Source of the DNA: Nothophaeocryptopus gaeumannii
Lineage: Eukaryota; Ascomycota; Dothideomycetes; Mycosphaerellales; Mycosphaerellaceae
Assembly: GCA_031771865.1 (NCBI GenBank)
Contig: JASISA010000025.1
Location: 2,232,001 to 2,296,000, forward strand
DNA length: 64,000 bases
Reading direction: 5' to 3'
The notes under the pieces were generated by a model, which was given only the letters and a program-made list of their open reading frames with translations, was not told the origin of the DNA and searched no databases. This document shows, in pieces, positions 23,520-34,031 of this stretch (its first letter is position 1; every line of letters starts with the position of its first letter). Made by a program: the position numbers and the translations under genes.

Positions 23520-24098
23520 ATGCAGATATTCTCATCTCAGAGCGCAGCGGTAGCGCCGGCGGCCTTTCTGCTGGTAGCATCAATCCAAGCAGCCGACTGT
23601 ATCTGGCCTGCCTCCGCTAGTGTACCCTACAACGCCCAAGTCTGGGACCTTCGTCAAGCGATCTGCGGCAACTTAGCATGTACACAACAATGGGATGAGA
23701 CCGGACAACAGGATTGCACGATGTCGATGCCACTGGGTGGCGGATGGAAGGTAAAAGCCATGATTTACGATACCGCGGAAGGATACGCCGAATGATAGGT
23801 TCCCGGCCAGACCTCTGGCTGAACATTTGTATCATTGGCTGGAGTGTATGCTGAATATACTTGCAGCTGGAACGCGCTTGAGAACATCATCGAGCAGTGC
23901 TTCGAAGCGGGCGACTATGAATCCAGCTGACAAATGTATGAGGGCCACTCGGAAGACGGATCCGAGACATGCTGGCTGTACTTGGAGTATACAGAGGAGG
24001 AAAGTGCCAGCAATGCGGTGGGTTTCGTGGATGAGGATACTGGGGACTATGAGGAGGTTCTTGTTGATAACCCTGCCTTGCCGATGGACACGGCATAG
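23520..24098 (+). pseudogene. Small secreted cysteine-containing protein (effector-like), interrupted
   Basis: The first 91 codons begin with a signal peptide (MQIFSSQSAAVAPAAFLLVASIQA) and continue with a Cys/Trp-containing mature region (DCIWPASASVPY, ICGNLACTQQWDETGQQDC). Stops occur at 23793, 23796 and 23820. The same frame then resumes protein-like sequence, CSWNALENIIEQCFEAGDYESS, meets TGA at 23928, and runs on as MYEGHSEDGSETCWLYLEYTEEE to a TAG at 24096. The C.W.ALENII.QC pattern is typical of small secreted fungal proteins. No GT..AG intron I can find removes the stops in the correct phase. The conclusion is a decaying gene, or one with unusual splicing. Confidence 0.5.
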
Positions 24099-24360
24099 TA
24101 GCAGATTCAAAATGTGATTGCACTTACAACCAGTCGTGTAGTTGTTAGAAATGCGGTTGCACATGAAAGTTCGAGTGAAAGTCGCAAGTGAAGTCTCCAT
24201 ATCGTACTTCCCTCCATCGGGATCCTCCGGGCGTCTGCCGATCAGCCAACCGCCAACCGCTGCCCACGCCAAGCCCAGATCTGCTCCTGCAGGTCACGAC
24301 TTCATCACAGCGGACTCCAGCAACACACGACACAAACCATCCTCCCACACGACCATAACC

Positions 24361-24834
24361 ATGCCTATCAAACCAATTACCGGCGTACGTACTTACAAAA
24401 GGAAGTGCTGAAGGATCGGGGGTGGGTGGAGGGCTAACGAATGCGCAGATGCTCCGAAGGGGCCTTGTCCTTGACCTTTCTGTTGCTTTCGGTATGTACT
24501 TCAAAGAGACCTGTGAGGCGCCAATGAGCGACTCGAGAAGACGGAGAGAAAGGGAAAATGAGCTGACATGTGATCCTACAGGTCTCGGAACCGCTTGCGG
24601 TTACTTCTGGTGGTACGGTACGTAGGAACTCAGCGAATGAAGCGCGAACATCCTCCTCGAACGGCGACGAGAAACCCCAGCGAATCCATCGAGAACCGCA
24701 CACGAGCCTCAAAATCAGCGATCGAATACTAACAGCATGGCGCAGGTTTCCACGTCCCATCCGTCCGCCGCCGAGATTTGTTCTACGCCAAGCTGGAAGA
24801 CGAGAGAGCCGCTGCGCTGGGCCAGACATCTTAG
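24361..24834 (+). CDS. COX9: Cytochrome c oxidase subunit VIIa (Cox9)
   Basis: Four very short exons (24361-24384, 24449-24491, 24582-24617, 24746-24834) give a 63-residue protein; no single frame shows it. The joined sequence runs MPIKPITGMLRRGLVLDLSVAF, GLGTACGYFWWYG, then FHVPSVRRRDLFYAKLEDERAAA. This is the fungal subunit VIIa: a basic N-terminus, one transmembrane helix and a C-terminal charged segment. It is a nuclear-encoded subunit of respiratory complex IV in the mitochondrial inner membrane. Exon 4 uses a clear branch site (TACTAAC) and CAG acceptor. Length matches yeast Cox9 (about 59). Confidence 0.93.
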
Positions 24835-24997
24835 AAGGGTTCTCATCAGACGCACAAGCATGGACATGGACACTAAGAGGAATGCTATCTGAGGTTACGG
24901 ACATGATCGAGCGGAGATGAGGTAACAGACGAAGGGGCGGCAATGGCATTCAAGATAAAGACACGCGCGGACCGGACGCTGGATTGAGTCCGCCGGC

Positions 24998-25005
24998 TGT
25001 AAATA
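24998..25005 (+). promoter_or_regulatory. Puf3-type element TGTAAATA in the presumed COX9 3' UTR
   Basis: TGTAAATA lies 164 bases after the COX9 stop on the coding strand. Pumilio/Puf3 proteins bind UGUAHAUA in mRNAs of nuclear-encoded mitochondrial proteins. Whether the COX9 transcript reaches this point is inferred. Confidence 0.5.
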
Positions 25006-25093
25006 TACCACCAAACGAAGAAGCGATTGCAAAGTCATCACAACCATATCATGCGTCCAAAGATTTCACATTGCGTTTCACGACTGGGGAGAC

Positions 25094-26817
25094 CTAACAT
25101 CGAATCTCCACACCCTGCCGACTAACAGTCAGGTACTTAACACCCTTATACGGTTTCACCTCCGGTCCCAAGCCTCGACTCTTCTTCGTATCCAACAGCA
25201 AACTCTCCACTTTCAGCCCACTCGCCAACCATCCCTTCACGCTGAAACTTAAAGTCGCAGAATCTGGCATCAACTCCCGATTCCTATCCGCTTTGCTCTG
25301 AGGGCTCTCTCCGTTGGCCCCACTCTCACTACGCTCTTTCTGGGATTGATATGCAGCAGGCTCCTCATCATAATCATACGTCGTAGCCGTCATGCCATTC
25401 ACCACGCCTCCGCCCGTGTCGCCGTCCTCATCGGCTAAAGGCCCTTGAACGGTACAGCGAAGCACGGCACCACCTATCCCGAAGTCTTTAGGTGGGATTT
25501 TCCACTCTACGCTTCCTTCGGCCGGGTTGAAATGTGCTTCACCTTTGGTCGGACGCGTATCACTGAGGTTTCGGACGGATGACGGAAGAGGGATGTGGAT
25601 GGTGAGGTCTTCGAGTGCTGGCGAGCTTGAGTTGCCAGACTGTGCAGATCTGAGTTCTGGAGTGGATCTGCCACCAGGTCCTCCGAGATTTAATTGTAGG
25701 GATGCTGCGGCGGCGGATGAGGATCCTGTTGATGTTTGTTTTGCGCGAACTTCGAATTCGGATCCGGAGGCACCGAGGCCTGTGGTGATCTCGATTGAGA
25801 CGGGGAGGTTGAGATTGCTTGATGATATTCGTGAGGTTGTGAGAGGGGCATCTGGGCCGAGGAGATCTGTCTCGTAGCCGCAGAGGGCGAAGCGGCCGTC
25901 TGGTGGGATGAAGGATATCACGCCTTCTGATTTCCATCTGTTGAGACGGACGCAAGGATGGAAGACTACTCTTTCCATGACGTTGCGTAGTTGGTCGCCT
26001 CTGTTGCCCATGCCTGCTCCTTTGCCTCCGGTCGATAGACTTAAAAGAAGATCGGGCACGCCACTGACTTTCGAGTTGAATGCGATACTGCCGTAGGCGA
26101 AAGCGGCGAGAGGACGTCCAGAAGGCGCGAGCGTGACCGAGAGATTCTCGACAATGTCCACGTACAGTTCATTGCTCGTATGCTTGACATTGCTTCTCCT
26201 CCAAGGTACAGCTGAGCCTTGGGTGCTTGGCGAAGGTCCCAGAGATGGCCTCTGTAGACCGGAAGAGCCCACAGCTTGCAGTGAGGGACTTGATCCAGGT
26301 ATGCCAACCCCTCCTAGAAGGTTCTTTAATACCCCAGGGCCGGTCTCTACCACGTCTCGTAGTGCATTCGCTTCTCCTTGACAGATGACACCTCCATCTG
26401 CCATTTCGGCCACGACTTGAGCCACAATATCGTAGTTGGCCGTGAGCTTTGTAGCTAAAAGGGGGCTACCGACAAACTCTTCCAATGCATCTGCCACGCG
26501 GTGTAGAAATTCGAGAACGAGCAGCGGTTCGACATCCTTCGATGCTGGAGAGAGGAACAGCAGGTTGTCCTGGATGATCGAGAAGAGTACGGTCGGAGGG
26601 CTCGTCGAGGTCAAATGTATCACGCTCGGTCGCGGCGATTCATGTTCAAGGTATAGAGGGAGGATCACGCCTGGAGGCGGCGGCTTCTTCGTGTAGACAT
26701 GGTTGAAGAGCAGATTGCTATGTTGGTGTCAGTTGAGGCATGTGATAGTGTGTAGCCTGGTGCGTTACTTACGTACTTGTGCTCGTCGTAGATACACAGC
26801 GCTTCTATTGCGCTCAT
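25094..26817 (-). CDS. APM3: AP-3 adaptor complex mu subunit
   Basis: Two exons (26817-26777 and 26717-25094) with a 58-base intron give about 554 residues. The join reads MSAIEALCIYDEHNNLLFNHVYTKKPP, the expected longin-like N-terminus. Further blocks are LVLEFLHRVADALEEFVGSPLL, VPWRRSNVKHTSNELYVDIVENLSVTLAPSGRPLAA (start of the mu-homology domain) and FHPCVRLNRWKSEGVISFIPPDGRFALCGYE. AP-3 sorts cargo from Golgi/endosome to the vacuole; the mu subunit binds YxxPhi signals. Low-complexity inserts make it longer than yeast Apm3. Confidence 0.92.
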
Positions 26818-27129
26818 GATGCAAGTCGTGCTATCGCATTCCTTCAGTAACGTGTCTTCGTGATATTGAACGTGGTCTGGACTCTACAAAAGGTGGTGGG
26901 GTCTTGGTGAGTGAAGGCATGTGGAGCCGGAGTCGAGCTTCACGTCACCCTTTAACACGCTCTTTACGCCTTACATCTCACAAACATCAATCGAAACACC
27001 AACTCGCCGGACAGCATGTTGGACCATTATCACTGCGCGCATCTGGCCGAGTCATAGGCCGACACCCAGCGCGACTCCTCCACGACCACGACGCCAACCA
27101 CAGACGGCCTCACGAAGACCACTAGGAGC

Positions 27130-28107
27130 ATGGCCTCACACTCTGCCGCGATCGCCGGCACCAAGCGACCTCATTCTTCCTCGATAGCACCCGGGCAGGC
27201 ACCGACGAAGAAGCGCCGAATATATCATGAGCTACAACGAACACAGCAGCGACCGCGCGATATCGAACTGGCACCGCAAGATCCGGTGTTTGCGCAAGGC
27301 CAGCTACTCAAGAGCATCAGTGCTGCGCTCGTGATGGCGGGCTATGATTCAGTCAAGCCCACAGCGCTCGAGATGTTCCGATCACATGTCGAGGAATACA
27401 TGCTGCGCTTCTTGACCCATGCGCGGGTATCTATGCAAGGAAACAGGAGGACAAAGCCGACTGCGCTGGACTTCGCGGCGGCGTTGGCCAACATGCCGAA
27501 TGCGCACACTGCATCTCTGCTGAAAGAGCAGCTTGAGTTGTCGATCCCCGAAGACATATCCTATCCTTCAATATCAGAGCCGGATCCTGCACCACCAGCT
27601 GCGCCGGACTTCTCGAGTTTACTTGAACCACTTGTTGAGCGGAAGCCGCCGACGTGGGTACCTAAGCACTTCCCTTCCTTACCCCCACAGCACGCGTGGA
27701 AGCAAACAGCCGTCTACCCAGAAAGAGAGAAGGATGCAAGAAAGATGCGGGAGAAGGCTACAGAAGAGGGTATGCTAGCGGAGCAAGCGCTTAGAAAATT
27801 GGCTGCGGCACACAAGACAAGCGCTTTAAATGCCGAGAGGAGAAGAACGAGCGTGCTCAGTGGGGAAGGCAAGCACCGAGAGGCCGCACACGCACGAAGA
27901 GCAGGAGCAAAGAATCATCAGGATACCTTTGCCGATGTCCTCAAAGAACTTGGTGGTCCGGACGATGCTACTGAAGGGGAGGGACTTGATACAACCACAG
28001 AGGATGGTGGCGTGAAGATGGACCTCGGCATGCCAGAGGGTGTCGTGGTGAACCACGATATGGGTCACTGGAGGAGATCTGGCTCGAGAAGAGGCGTTCG
28101 AGTGTGA
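27130..28107 (+). CDS. TAF8: TFIID subunit TAF8
   Basis: A single exon of 325 residues. The N-terminal histone fold (LKSISAALVMAGYDSVKPTALEMFRSHVEEYMLRFLTHARVSMQGNRRTKPTALDFAAAL) matches the bromodomain-associated histone fold that pairs with TAF10. The TAF8-specific block follows: PPTWVPKHFPSLPPQHAWKQTAVYPEREKDARKMREKA. TAF8 helps bring TAF2 and TAF10 into TFIID in the nucleus. The start is the ATG after a short leader; APM3 starts 312 bases away on the other strand, so the two probably share a promoter region. Confidence 0.93.
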   Translation: MASHSAAIAGTKRPHSSSIAPGQAPTKKRRIYHELQRTQQRPRDIELAPQDPVFAQGQLLKSISAALVMAGYDSVKPTALEMFRSHVEEYMLRFLTHARVSMQGNRRTKPTALDFAAALANMPNAHTASLLKEQLELSIPEDISYPSISEPDPAPPAAPDFSSLLEPLVERKPPTWVPKHFPSLPPQHAWKQTAVYPEREKDARKMREKATEEGMLAEQALRKLAAAHKTSALNAERRRTSVLSGEGKHREAAHARRAGAKNHQDTFADVLKELGGPDDATEGEGLDTTTEDGGVKMDLGMPEGVVVNHDMGHWRRSGSRRGVRV

Positions 28108-28493
28108 GATGGAGCGTGCTTTCACGCGGGTCTTGAGGTGCTTTCAGACTTGGGCGTGGCGCTGGAGGAGTTCATTTCAAACATAAGGGCAGGGGCGGCC
28201 CTACAAGCCTTTATATTGTATCAATACCAGGCATGCTCTGTGCATAGCCATTATGCTGCTGACGATCTCTTTTCCCCTTTCCTGCCGACTGCGTAGTGGA
28301 TGGTGATGTCGTAGAGGCAAGCTCAAACAGTCACGTGCCGTTCGTTCTCACTTCACTTCACCTCACTTCAACCCGTTCCATCGTATCTGTCCTCCCAGCT
28401 CGTCGTCTCAACGGTCATCCCATTCGCGCATCTGCCACATCCAGTCAGCGCCTTTACCTCAACCCCGCCTGCCACTCACTCATCAGACCGCAC
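28108..28493. other. Convergent intergenic, about 390 bases
   Basis: 3' regions of TAF8 and SOM1. It holds TTCACTTCACCTCACTTCA near 28350-28370, the reverse complement of the AAGTG-type repeats found at 43.6 kb. Confidence 0.5.
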
Positions 28494-28706
28494 TCACTGT
28501 CTGAACAACCTCAACACCGGCTCGCATACCACTTTACTCTTCGGGTCGGTCCTCGGTCCACTCAGATCGCAGTTGTATTGGACGAGCTCCTTCAGCTCGC
28601 ATTCCTTTAGGTCCCTCACCGCTGGCTTGCGAGTCTTTCCATTTGGCAGCTTGTTGATGTGGTCGGTCAAAGCGGAGGTGTGGAAGGCTTCAACGAGGGG
28701 AGGCAT
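28494..28706 (-). CDS. SOM1: Mitochondrial export / inner-membrane protease factor Som1
   Basis: A single exon of 70 residues: MPPLVEAFHTSALTDHI, then LPNGKTRKPAVRDLKECELKELVQYNC and SKVVCEPVLRLFRQ. I recognise the ELxQYxC and VxCxPxxRLFR blocks of the fungal Som1 family, although the protein is short. In yeast Som1 belongs to the Imp1/Imp2 inner-membrane peptidase complex. Its start lies 111 bases from the start of the XRCC2-like gene on the opposite strand. Confidence 0.75.
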   Translation of the reverse strand: MPPLVEAFHTSALTDHINKLPNGKTRKPAVRDLKECELKELVQYNCDLSGPRTDPKSKVVCEPVLRLFRQ

Positions 28707-28817
28707 CCTTGAGAACTTCGAAATACTTCACTCTTGATCCTGATGTGCTATTGCATGGCGGTTTTGGTGGATCTTTTGATGGGCATTGATGAGATAAGAT
28801 GAAAGGAGGAAGAGAAG

Positions 28818-29945
28818 ATGAGTGCGGAAGATCTGGGGAAGAGGTTGCTGGCGGGGGTCGAGGAGTGCGGATTGGATGAGGTTAGTGGTATTCTCTCGAA
28901 ACGTCTTGAACTCATCATATCACTGACTCTCTAATAGATCTTGAATGCTATCAGACTCACAGACGATTCACCCAAGTCTTATTTCGGACTACCCCACCTA
29001 GATGGTCTCTTGCAATGCGCCACCGAAAGCAAGAATGCAACGAACAAGGCCCAAATCTCTGCGCCATGCGTCGAGCTAATGTCTTTGGTGTCTACAGGTG
29101 GCAAGACACATTTGCTATATCACCTTACAGCGATCGCTGCACTTCCCACGCATCTAGGAGGTCAGCAAGCCGCTGTCGTGGTCATCGACGCCGATGGCAG
29201 ATTCTCAGTCTCCCGACTCACTCACCAACTGCGAAGACTGGTTCTCACTTACACCAAAGAAGACTTCCTCGATGAAGAAGCCATGGATAATATGCTTGCC
29301 GACGTTTTGAAGCATGTGCATATCTTCAACCCCCAATCGCTTCCCTCAGCTGTCGCAACGCTCCAATCCCTACCATCATACCTCTTCGACCCAAGCCGGC
29401 ACTCCTCCTTCGACCGGCATATCAAGTTCATCGCTCTCGACTCCGCCTCCGTATTTTATTGGCAATCTCGTTCGGATGCAGAAGATGCGGCTCTTCTCGT
29501 GTCGACTACGAGCGCCGAGCCGACCCCACACCCATCCGGCTATATTCAACTCGCAGCAGCTCTGAAGAGCGCTTCTCGAATCCTGTCGTGCCCAACGATC
29601 TTCACATCTTGGAACACCGGTCCTCCCAAAACGACTTCGAACTTCGAGCTCGATGCGCATTCCTTCCGGCCGTCACTACCTCCGTCTTGGCAAACCATGC
29701 CCACTCTGCGATTGATTGTACAGAGAGCCGCTGTGAGGAAGCTTCCTGTCGAGATCACCGTGGAGGATGCAATGAGGGAATGTGAGATTCGGCAAAAGGT
29801 GGTGGAGCAGGGAAAGTCTGAAGTTTTTGTTAATGAATGGAATGTAGAAGAGAAGGTGTTGCAAAGGATGAGGATCAAGGGTGCGATGTTTGATATGTTT
29901 ATTACGAAAGATGGGGTGGTGATCGGGATGGGCCAGAGTGAGTGA
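28818..29945 (+). CDS. RecA-fold recombination protein, XRCC2-like Rad51 paralogue
   Basis: Two exons (28818-28880 and 28938-29945) give 356 residues. Walker A-like LMSLVSTGGKTHLLYHL, the strand VVVIDADGRFSVSRL, FNPQSLPSAVATLQSLPSYL and a Walker B-like IKFIALDSASVFYWQSR match the XRCC2 branch of the Rad51 family, whose members keep GKT but have an unorthodox preceding loop. Rad51 paralogues assist filament formation in homologous recombination and fork repair. Distinguishing XRCC2 from another paralogue rests on the DSASVFYWQ region and a long C-terminal domain. It shares a very short divergent promoter with SOM1. Confidence 0.75.
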
Positions 29946-30168
29946 CCTGCGTTCCTGCTGCTCGACAGTTCGTATGGCCATTGCATGCAAAGACAAATTG
30001 GACAAAGCGTCTAGTATTACCGAGACGCACCTGTTGTCGTCGTCGCAGACATACATGTTTGTGTCGAACAAACATTCTCGAAAGATAACCAAGACAAAGC
30101 TTTGCTTATAAAATCCTCTTCTCGGTACAAAATTGTAATGCTGTCAAACAGAAAACAATACTCACCAT

Positions 30169-30871
30169 GTGCCACCACGCTTCTTCGCACCGATCGGCAT
30201 CAGCGCCCCGATCAGTGCAGCCATTCAACTCTTCCTCACATACTTCGCCCAGCAGAGCATCGACCCCTCCAGCTGGACCGCTACCTTCCTGATTAACAAT
30301 CTCAACATACATCCCATGCGCATTCCTCGTCATCCTAGCAATCATCACCTGCGGCACCCAATTCGAGTACAAATACACGCCAAGAGACATGCTCGACTCA
30401 GTACTGGAATCGGCTACGTACAACTCCACGGTTTCATGTGCAATATGCAAAGGCCCTCTGAGGCGTTCGATGAGATGGAGATTCTGTTGTCCATGTACGT
30501 TTTGTGGAAAATGTATTCGACAGCATTTGTGGACTTCGTCGAATTGTCCGGTTCGTATGAAGCCGGTATTTGGAAAGACGACCGATGGAGGGCGATTACG
30601 TCTAATGGGAGGTCTGAGAAACGTCCTTGGTTCTATGGGATGTTTATTGCACTTGGGTGAGGAACGGTGTAGGCCGTGGATAACGGTAATTCTGGCAGTC
30701 GTGAGGACTGCCTTGACCGCGTGTCCGAGGACGATTGTATGGCCAGAGGTGTTGAGTTTTGTTCAGAAGGGGTTGCTAGTTTGTGTTTGGGGACCTTATG
30801 TGCCGAGTGCGGCGGTTGTGTATGCGATTGATGCTTACAAGGATAGGGGTGTGATTATTGAGACGTGGTAG
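30169..30871 (+). pseudogene. Membrane-anchored RING-like protein remnant (frameshifted)
   Basis: Two adjacent frames together read like one membrane protein. Frame A (30169-30300) gives PPRFFAPIGISAPISAAIQLFLTYFAQQ, then SIDPSSWTATFLI. Frame B (from about 30300) gives YIPCAFLVILAIITCGTQFEYKYTPRDM, then a RING-like block CAICKGPLRRSMRWRFCCPC, TFCGKCIRQHL and NCPVRM, followed by hydrophobic helices to the stop at 30871. The switch between frames needs a one-base change with no room for an intron. The last RING cysteine pair is incomplete (CPVR instead of CPxCR), and no in-frame ATG is found for frame A. The opposite strand carries a 114-codon ORF (30106-30450), which I consider less likely. 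Confidence 0.4.
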
Positions 30872-31134
30872 GGGTTTTGGATGTCGAGTGTAGTACGACA
30901 GTCTTTGAATTGACTACAGGAAGCCCTGGCTCAGCAGTCGTGTTACATATACCTTGAGCAGCAACAAAGCTCCAAAGATCAGATTCTTGCATTCCAGATC
31001 ATGTCATGTGGGCGTTATCTTCGCGTTACAACCACCTTCTGCTTGATCTTCCTCGATTTACCACACTTGCATCAAGAATCACCGGGAAAATCGTTTGACT
31101 CGCCAGCCTCCCAAGGCCCTTGTTCTCCTCAAGC

Positions 31135-33187
31135 TTATTCGCCCTCACCCTCGGTTTCAATAGTCGAGGCGTCCACTGGCATTTCAACCATCAAAGTCCC
31201 TGCTTCACCGCCCAAGGAATCATCTGAGGAGTCCGAGCTCGAGCTTCCATCCTCGTCGTCAGGATCCACTCGGCGACGCTTAAGTGGAGGTGGTTTAAAG
31301 TATGGTTCATACCATTGTCTGATATTCCGCCCGAGAATGAATTTCTCTTCTCCCAAATCCACAGCGAACTTCAGAAATCTCTTGTCGCCTGGTGGCGGTT
31401 GACGAAGACCGCGGGCCTGATCGATCGTGCCGGTACCGCCTCCTGAGTAGTGTTTGGCTTTCTTCAGCAGTTTTCGGGCGTCGATCCGGTTCTTCGGTAG
31501 GAATGCCAGGCATTCCTGGATGAGGTCCCGGAGTTGCTTGCTGTACAACTGATCGACGTGGGCGCTGAAGTTTACGCTGTTTGCATCTCTCGGCCGTTTG
31601 TAGTCTACCCCAGTGCCGTCTTTCGATTCCAAGAGCGACCACATCGTGATACCGACACCATACACATTGGTCGCACTAGTCAGGTCTTGAGGATTGTCGT
31701 CAGCGCCATCGAGCTTTGTTCTCAATTGCTCTGGAGGGTGGCATCCTAGCGTCGCATAGCCCTTCATGTTCTTCAGAAGATATTCGTGTCCCTCTGGTAA
31801 GATTGCGCAATGATCAAAGTCGCCCACTTTTGCAAGAGGATAGTCGTGATAGACGCCACTGTTATTGGAACCGAGAAAGACATTAGCGGTTTTCCAGTCT
31901 CGGTGGACGATCAAGTCCCATCCCTGGGCGGGCTTTCTATCGAGGGTTCCACGCTCCATCAGAACGGCTGCAGTCGCCAGACTCTCAAACACGCCCCAAC
32001 AGAATGGTTCAGGGAGAAGTGTCTCCCGCTCCTCGTCGAACGGCAAAGGCTCGCGCAAGCCAGGAGTCCTTGGGTAATATCTCGTGCCAACCGACCACAG
32101 ATCGCCAAACGAGCAGTACTCCAGATACAGCACATAGTGAGTAGCATCCTCGATCTCCTGTTCCTCGCCCTCGCCCTCGTCCTCTTCATCGTGATTCCAT
32201 TCCTTCAGAAATCGCCAGTTCCTGAGCTTGGTAACGCTATGAGACCCAAGCAGGTTCTGGAGCCGATAATGGGCGGAGACCTCGGCTGGTTGCTCTTGCT
32301 TGACAGGATCATATCGCTCTCCCTTCTCACTAGGTGGTAACGTGGATCTTTTCTTTACTACTCGATCAAGGATCAATCCATCTGAGTCGACCTTGGTGAA
32401 GAGCACTGGCTTCGCGTCCGCGCCTTCATCAAGAACGTTGTGCGGTCCGATCCAGTGGTCGTTGAGCTGACCCTTGCGATACCGATTATCGTCGTCTGTA
32501 GATGCACCTGGAGGGACTATAATCGTTTTGCCACTAACAGGAGGTGTAGAAGCCACATGTCTTAACCCCGATGGAGTCTTTCCTCCCGGTACTGTCTTGC
32601 CTCCTGGTGTTTTACCCCTAGGCGGTCGTTTGCCACCTTGTGGGACCTGAATAGCCTTGCTCGATCCAATGTCCTCCCACTTTGTAGCGGCTTGGGTGGC
32701 ATCGTCACGTCGTCCTGGCGTGTAATAGTCTACTTTACTTTGTAACCAGGTAACGCTCGACCGCGATTGTGGATGTGGCTCTCTGAGACCGATCAGATTT
32801 GTTGCGGTCTGCTCCAAAGTGTTTATAGCAGTTGCAAAGGCCTTCTGGCTCTCGATGTAGGAGCGTATTTCAGCATCATCTGCGTCTTCGCCGGGCTCGG
32901 CCCACTCGTCGACGGCTCCGAGGCTCTTCAAAGTAGTGTCTGCAACTTGGAATGCTGTTATAGCTGCCGTCAAGGCATTTTGATCTGCGGGAGGTATGGC
33001 TGTCCAGATGCCCGTTCGGCCTTTTATTGCTGTCTCTCACTTAGTGAAGGATTTCGAAAACTGGAGCCTACCACAACCTACGCCCTTTCCCACCCGGCCT
33101 TCTATCCCTTCGACCGCCCTTTTCATCAAACTCCTTCCAGGCCTCTATTTCAAAGTCAACGAATTGCTGCTCGCCGGCGTTCGCCAT
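31135..33187 (-). CDS. Protein-kinase-fold protein with a DFD activation motif
   Basis: The main exon (about 33020-31135) encodes a low-complexity region with repeated GGKTPGGKTVPGGKTPSG and then a kinase-like domain. Visible are a possible beta-3 Lys (LDRVVKK), hinge YVLYLEYCSFGDLWSV, catalytic loop IVHRDWKTANVFLG, metal-binding loop VGDFDHC (DFD, not DFG), YATLGCHPPEQL as the APE region, VYGVGITMWSLLE, and C-lobe RDLIQECLAFLPKNRI. The tail is acidic and serine-rich. The 5' exon, MANAGEQQFVDFEIEAWKEFDEKGG from ATG 33187, fits by position, but its splice site is inferred. Such divergent fungal kinases are often expanded and lack known substrates. Confidence 0.7.
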
Positions 33188-34031
33188 GACTGGTGCATAT
33201 GGATGTGATACTAAAACACAGTATGGAAGAGATTGAGTGGGGGCCTGTGTCAACTCGCCAGCCTAAACTTCTCTTTGTTTATGTCGCAGCACAATGCGGT
33301 CTGCAAGGTACAAGCAACCCGGATTTGGACATCGCAAGCAACAATTCTTTGTTCTCATCGTCCGCTCTGTCCCCGTAACATCGAGAGCTTCGCGCAGACA
33401 TCGTCTACTGACGTATCAGGCAGGTGTCTCCCGGCGGCAGGGGGTAGAAGGACAACGCTGCACGACATCTCAGCATTCACAATGGCGTCGTCGTCACGCT
33501 GTCATAGCTCTATGGGAAAGCCCATGGCTGGTCAGAAGTGTAGCCCGGCAATCCGTATATGAACTGATGCTGCCGTCTGTTCGCGATGCCGATATAGATA
33601 TGAACAGATGCGACGTGAAGTACAAGAGGGAATGTTCCTCACCGAAGTGGAGCCGACATGACATCCGCAATGGCTCTCCGCTCGCCAAGGTTGCACTTCA
33701 ATCCTGCTGGCTTCTCCTCAATCCTCATCCAATCGACCACACACCACACACTTTGCCGGTGACTGCAACAAGCGTTGAACGCGCGGCTGTGCCTCCTGCA
33801 GGGCAGTTTTTGGTGACTGCTAGCTGAGACTCGGACAGCTGCCATGTCTTTTCTGTTGCCGCCATATGAGGCAGGATGCGGCGACGCGATAACGAGACGC
33901 TCTCCGCCGCCGCTGATCACAAGAGGTTTGCTTGAATCATTTCCTATACACTCACCTATTCACGGAGTACGACAAGGACTAGGAGCGATATGAAGATCAG
34001 TTCGACACGGTAGCAAAGCGCCGGCCACACA
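33188..34031. other. Divergent intergenic, about 840 bases
   Basis: Between the kinase-like gene (minus) and the GPI-type gene (plus). A plus frame at 33294-33827 has no recognisable domain. Nothing recognised. Confidence 0.45.

Noticed and set aside
30106..30450. Minus-strand ORF of 114 codons opposite the RING-like remnant
   Set aside because: The plus strand shows membrane segments and C-ending codons typical of the other genes; the minus ORF has no recognised domain. It remains a possible alternative.
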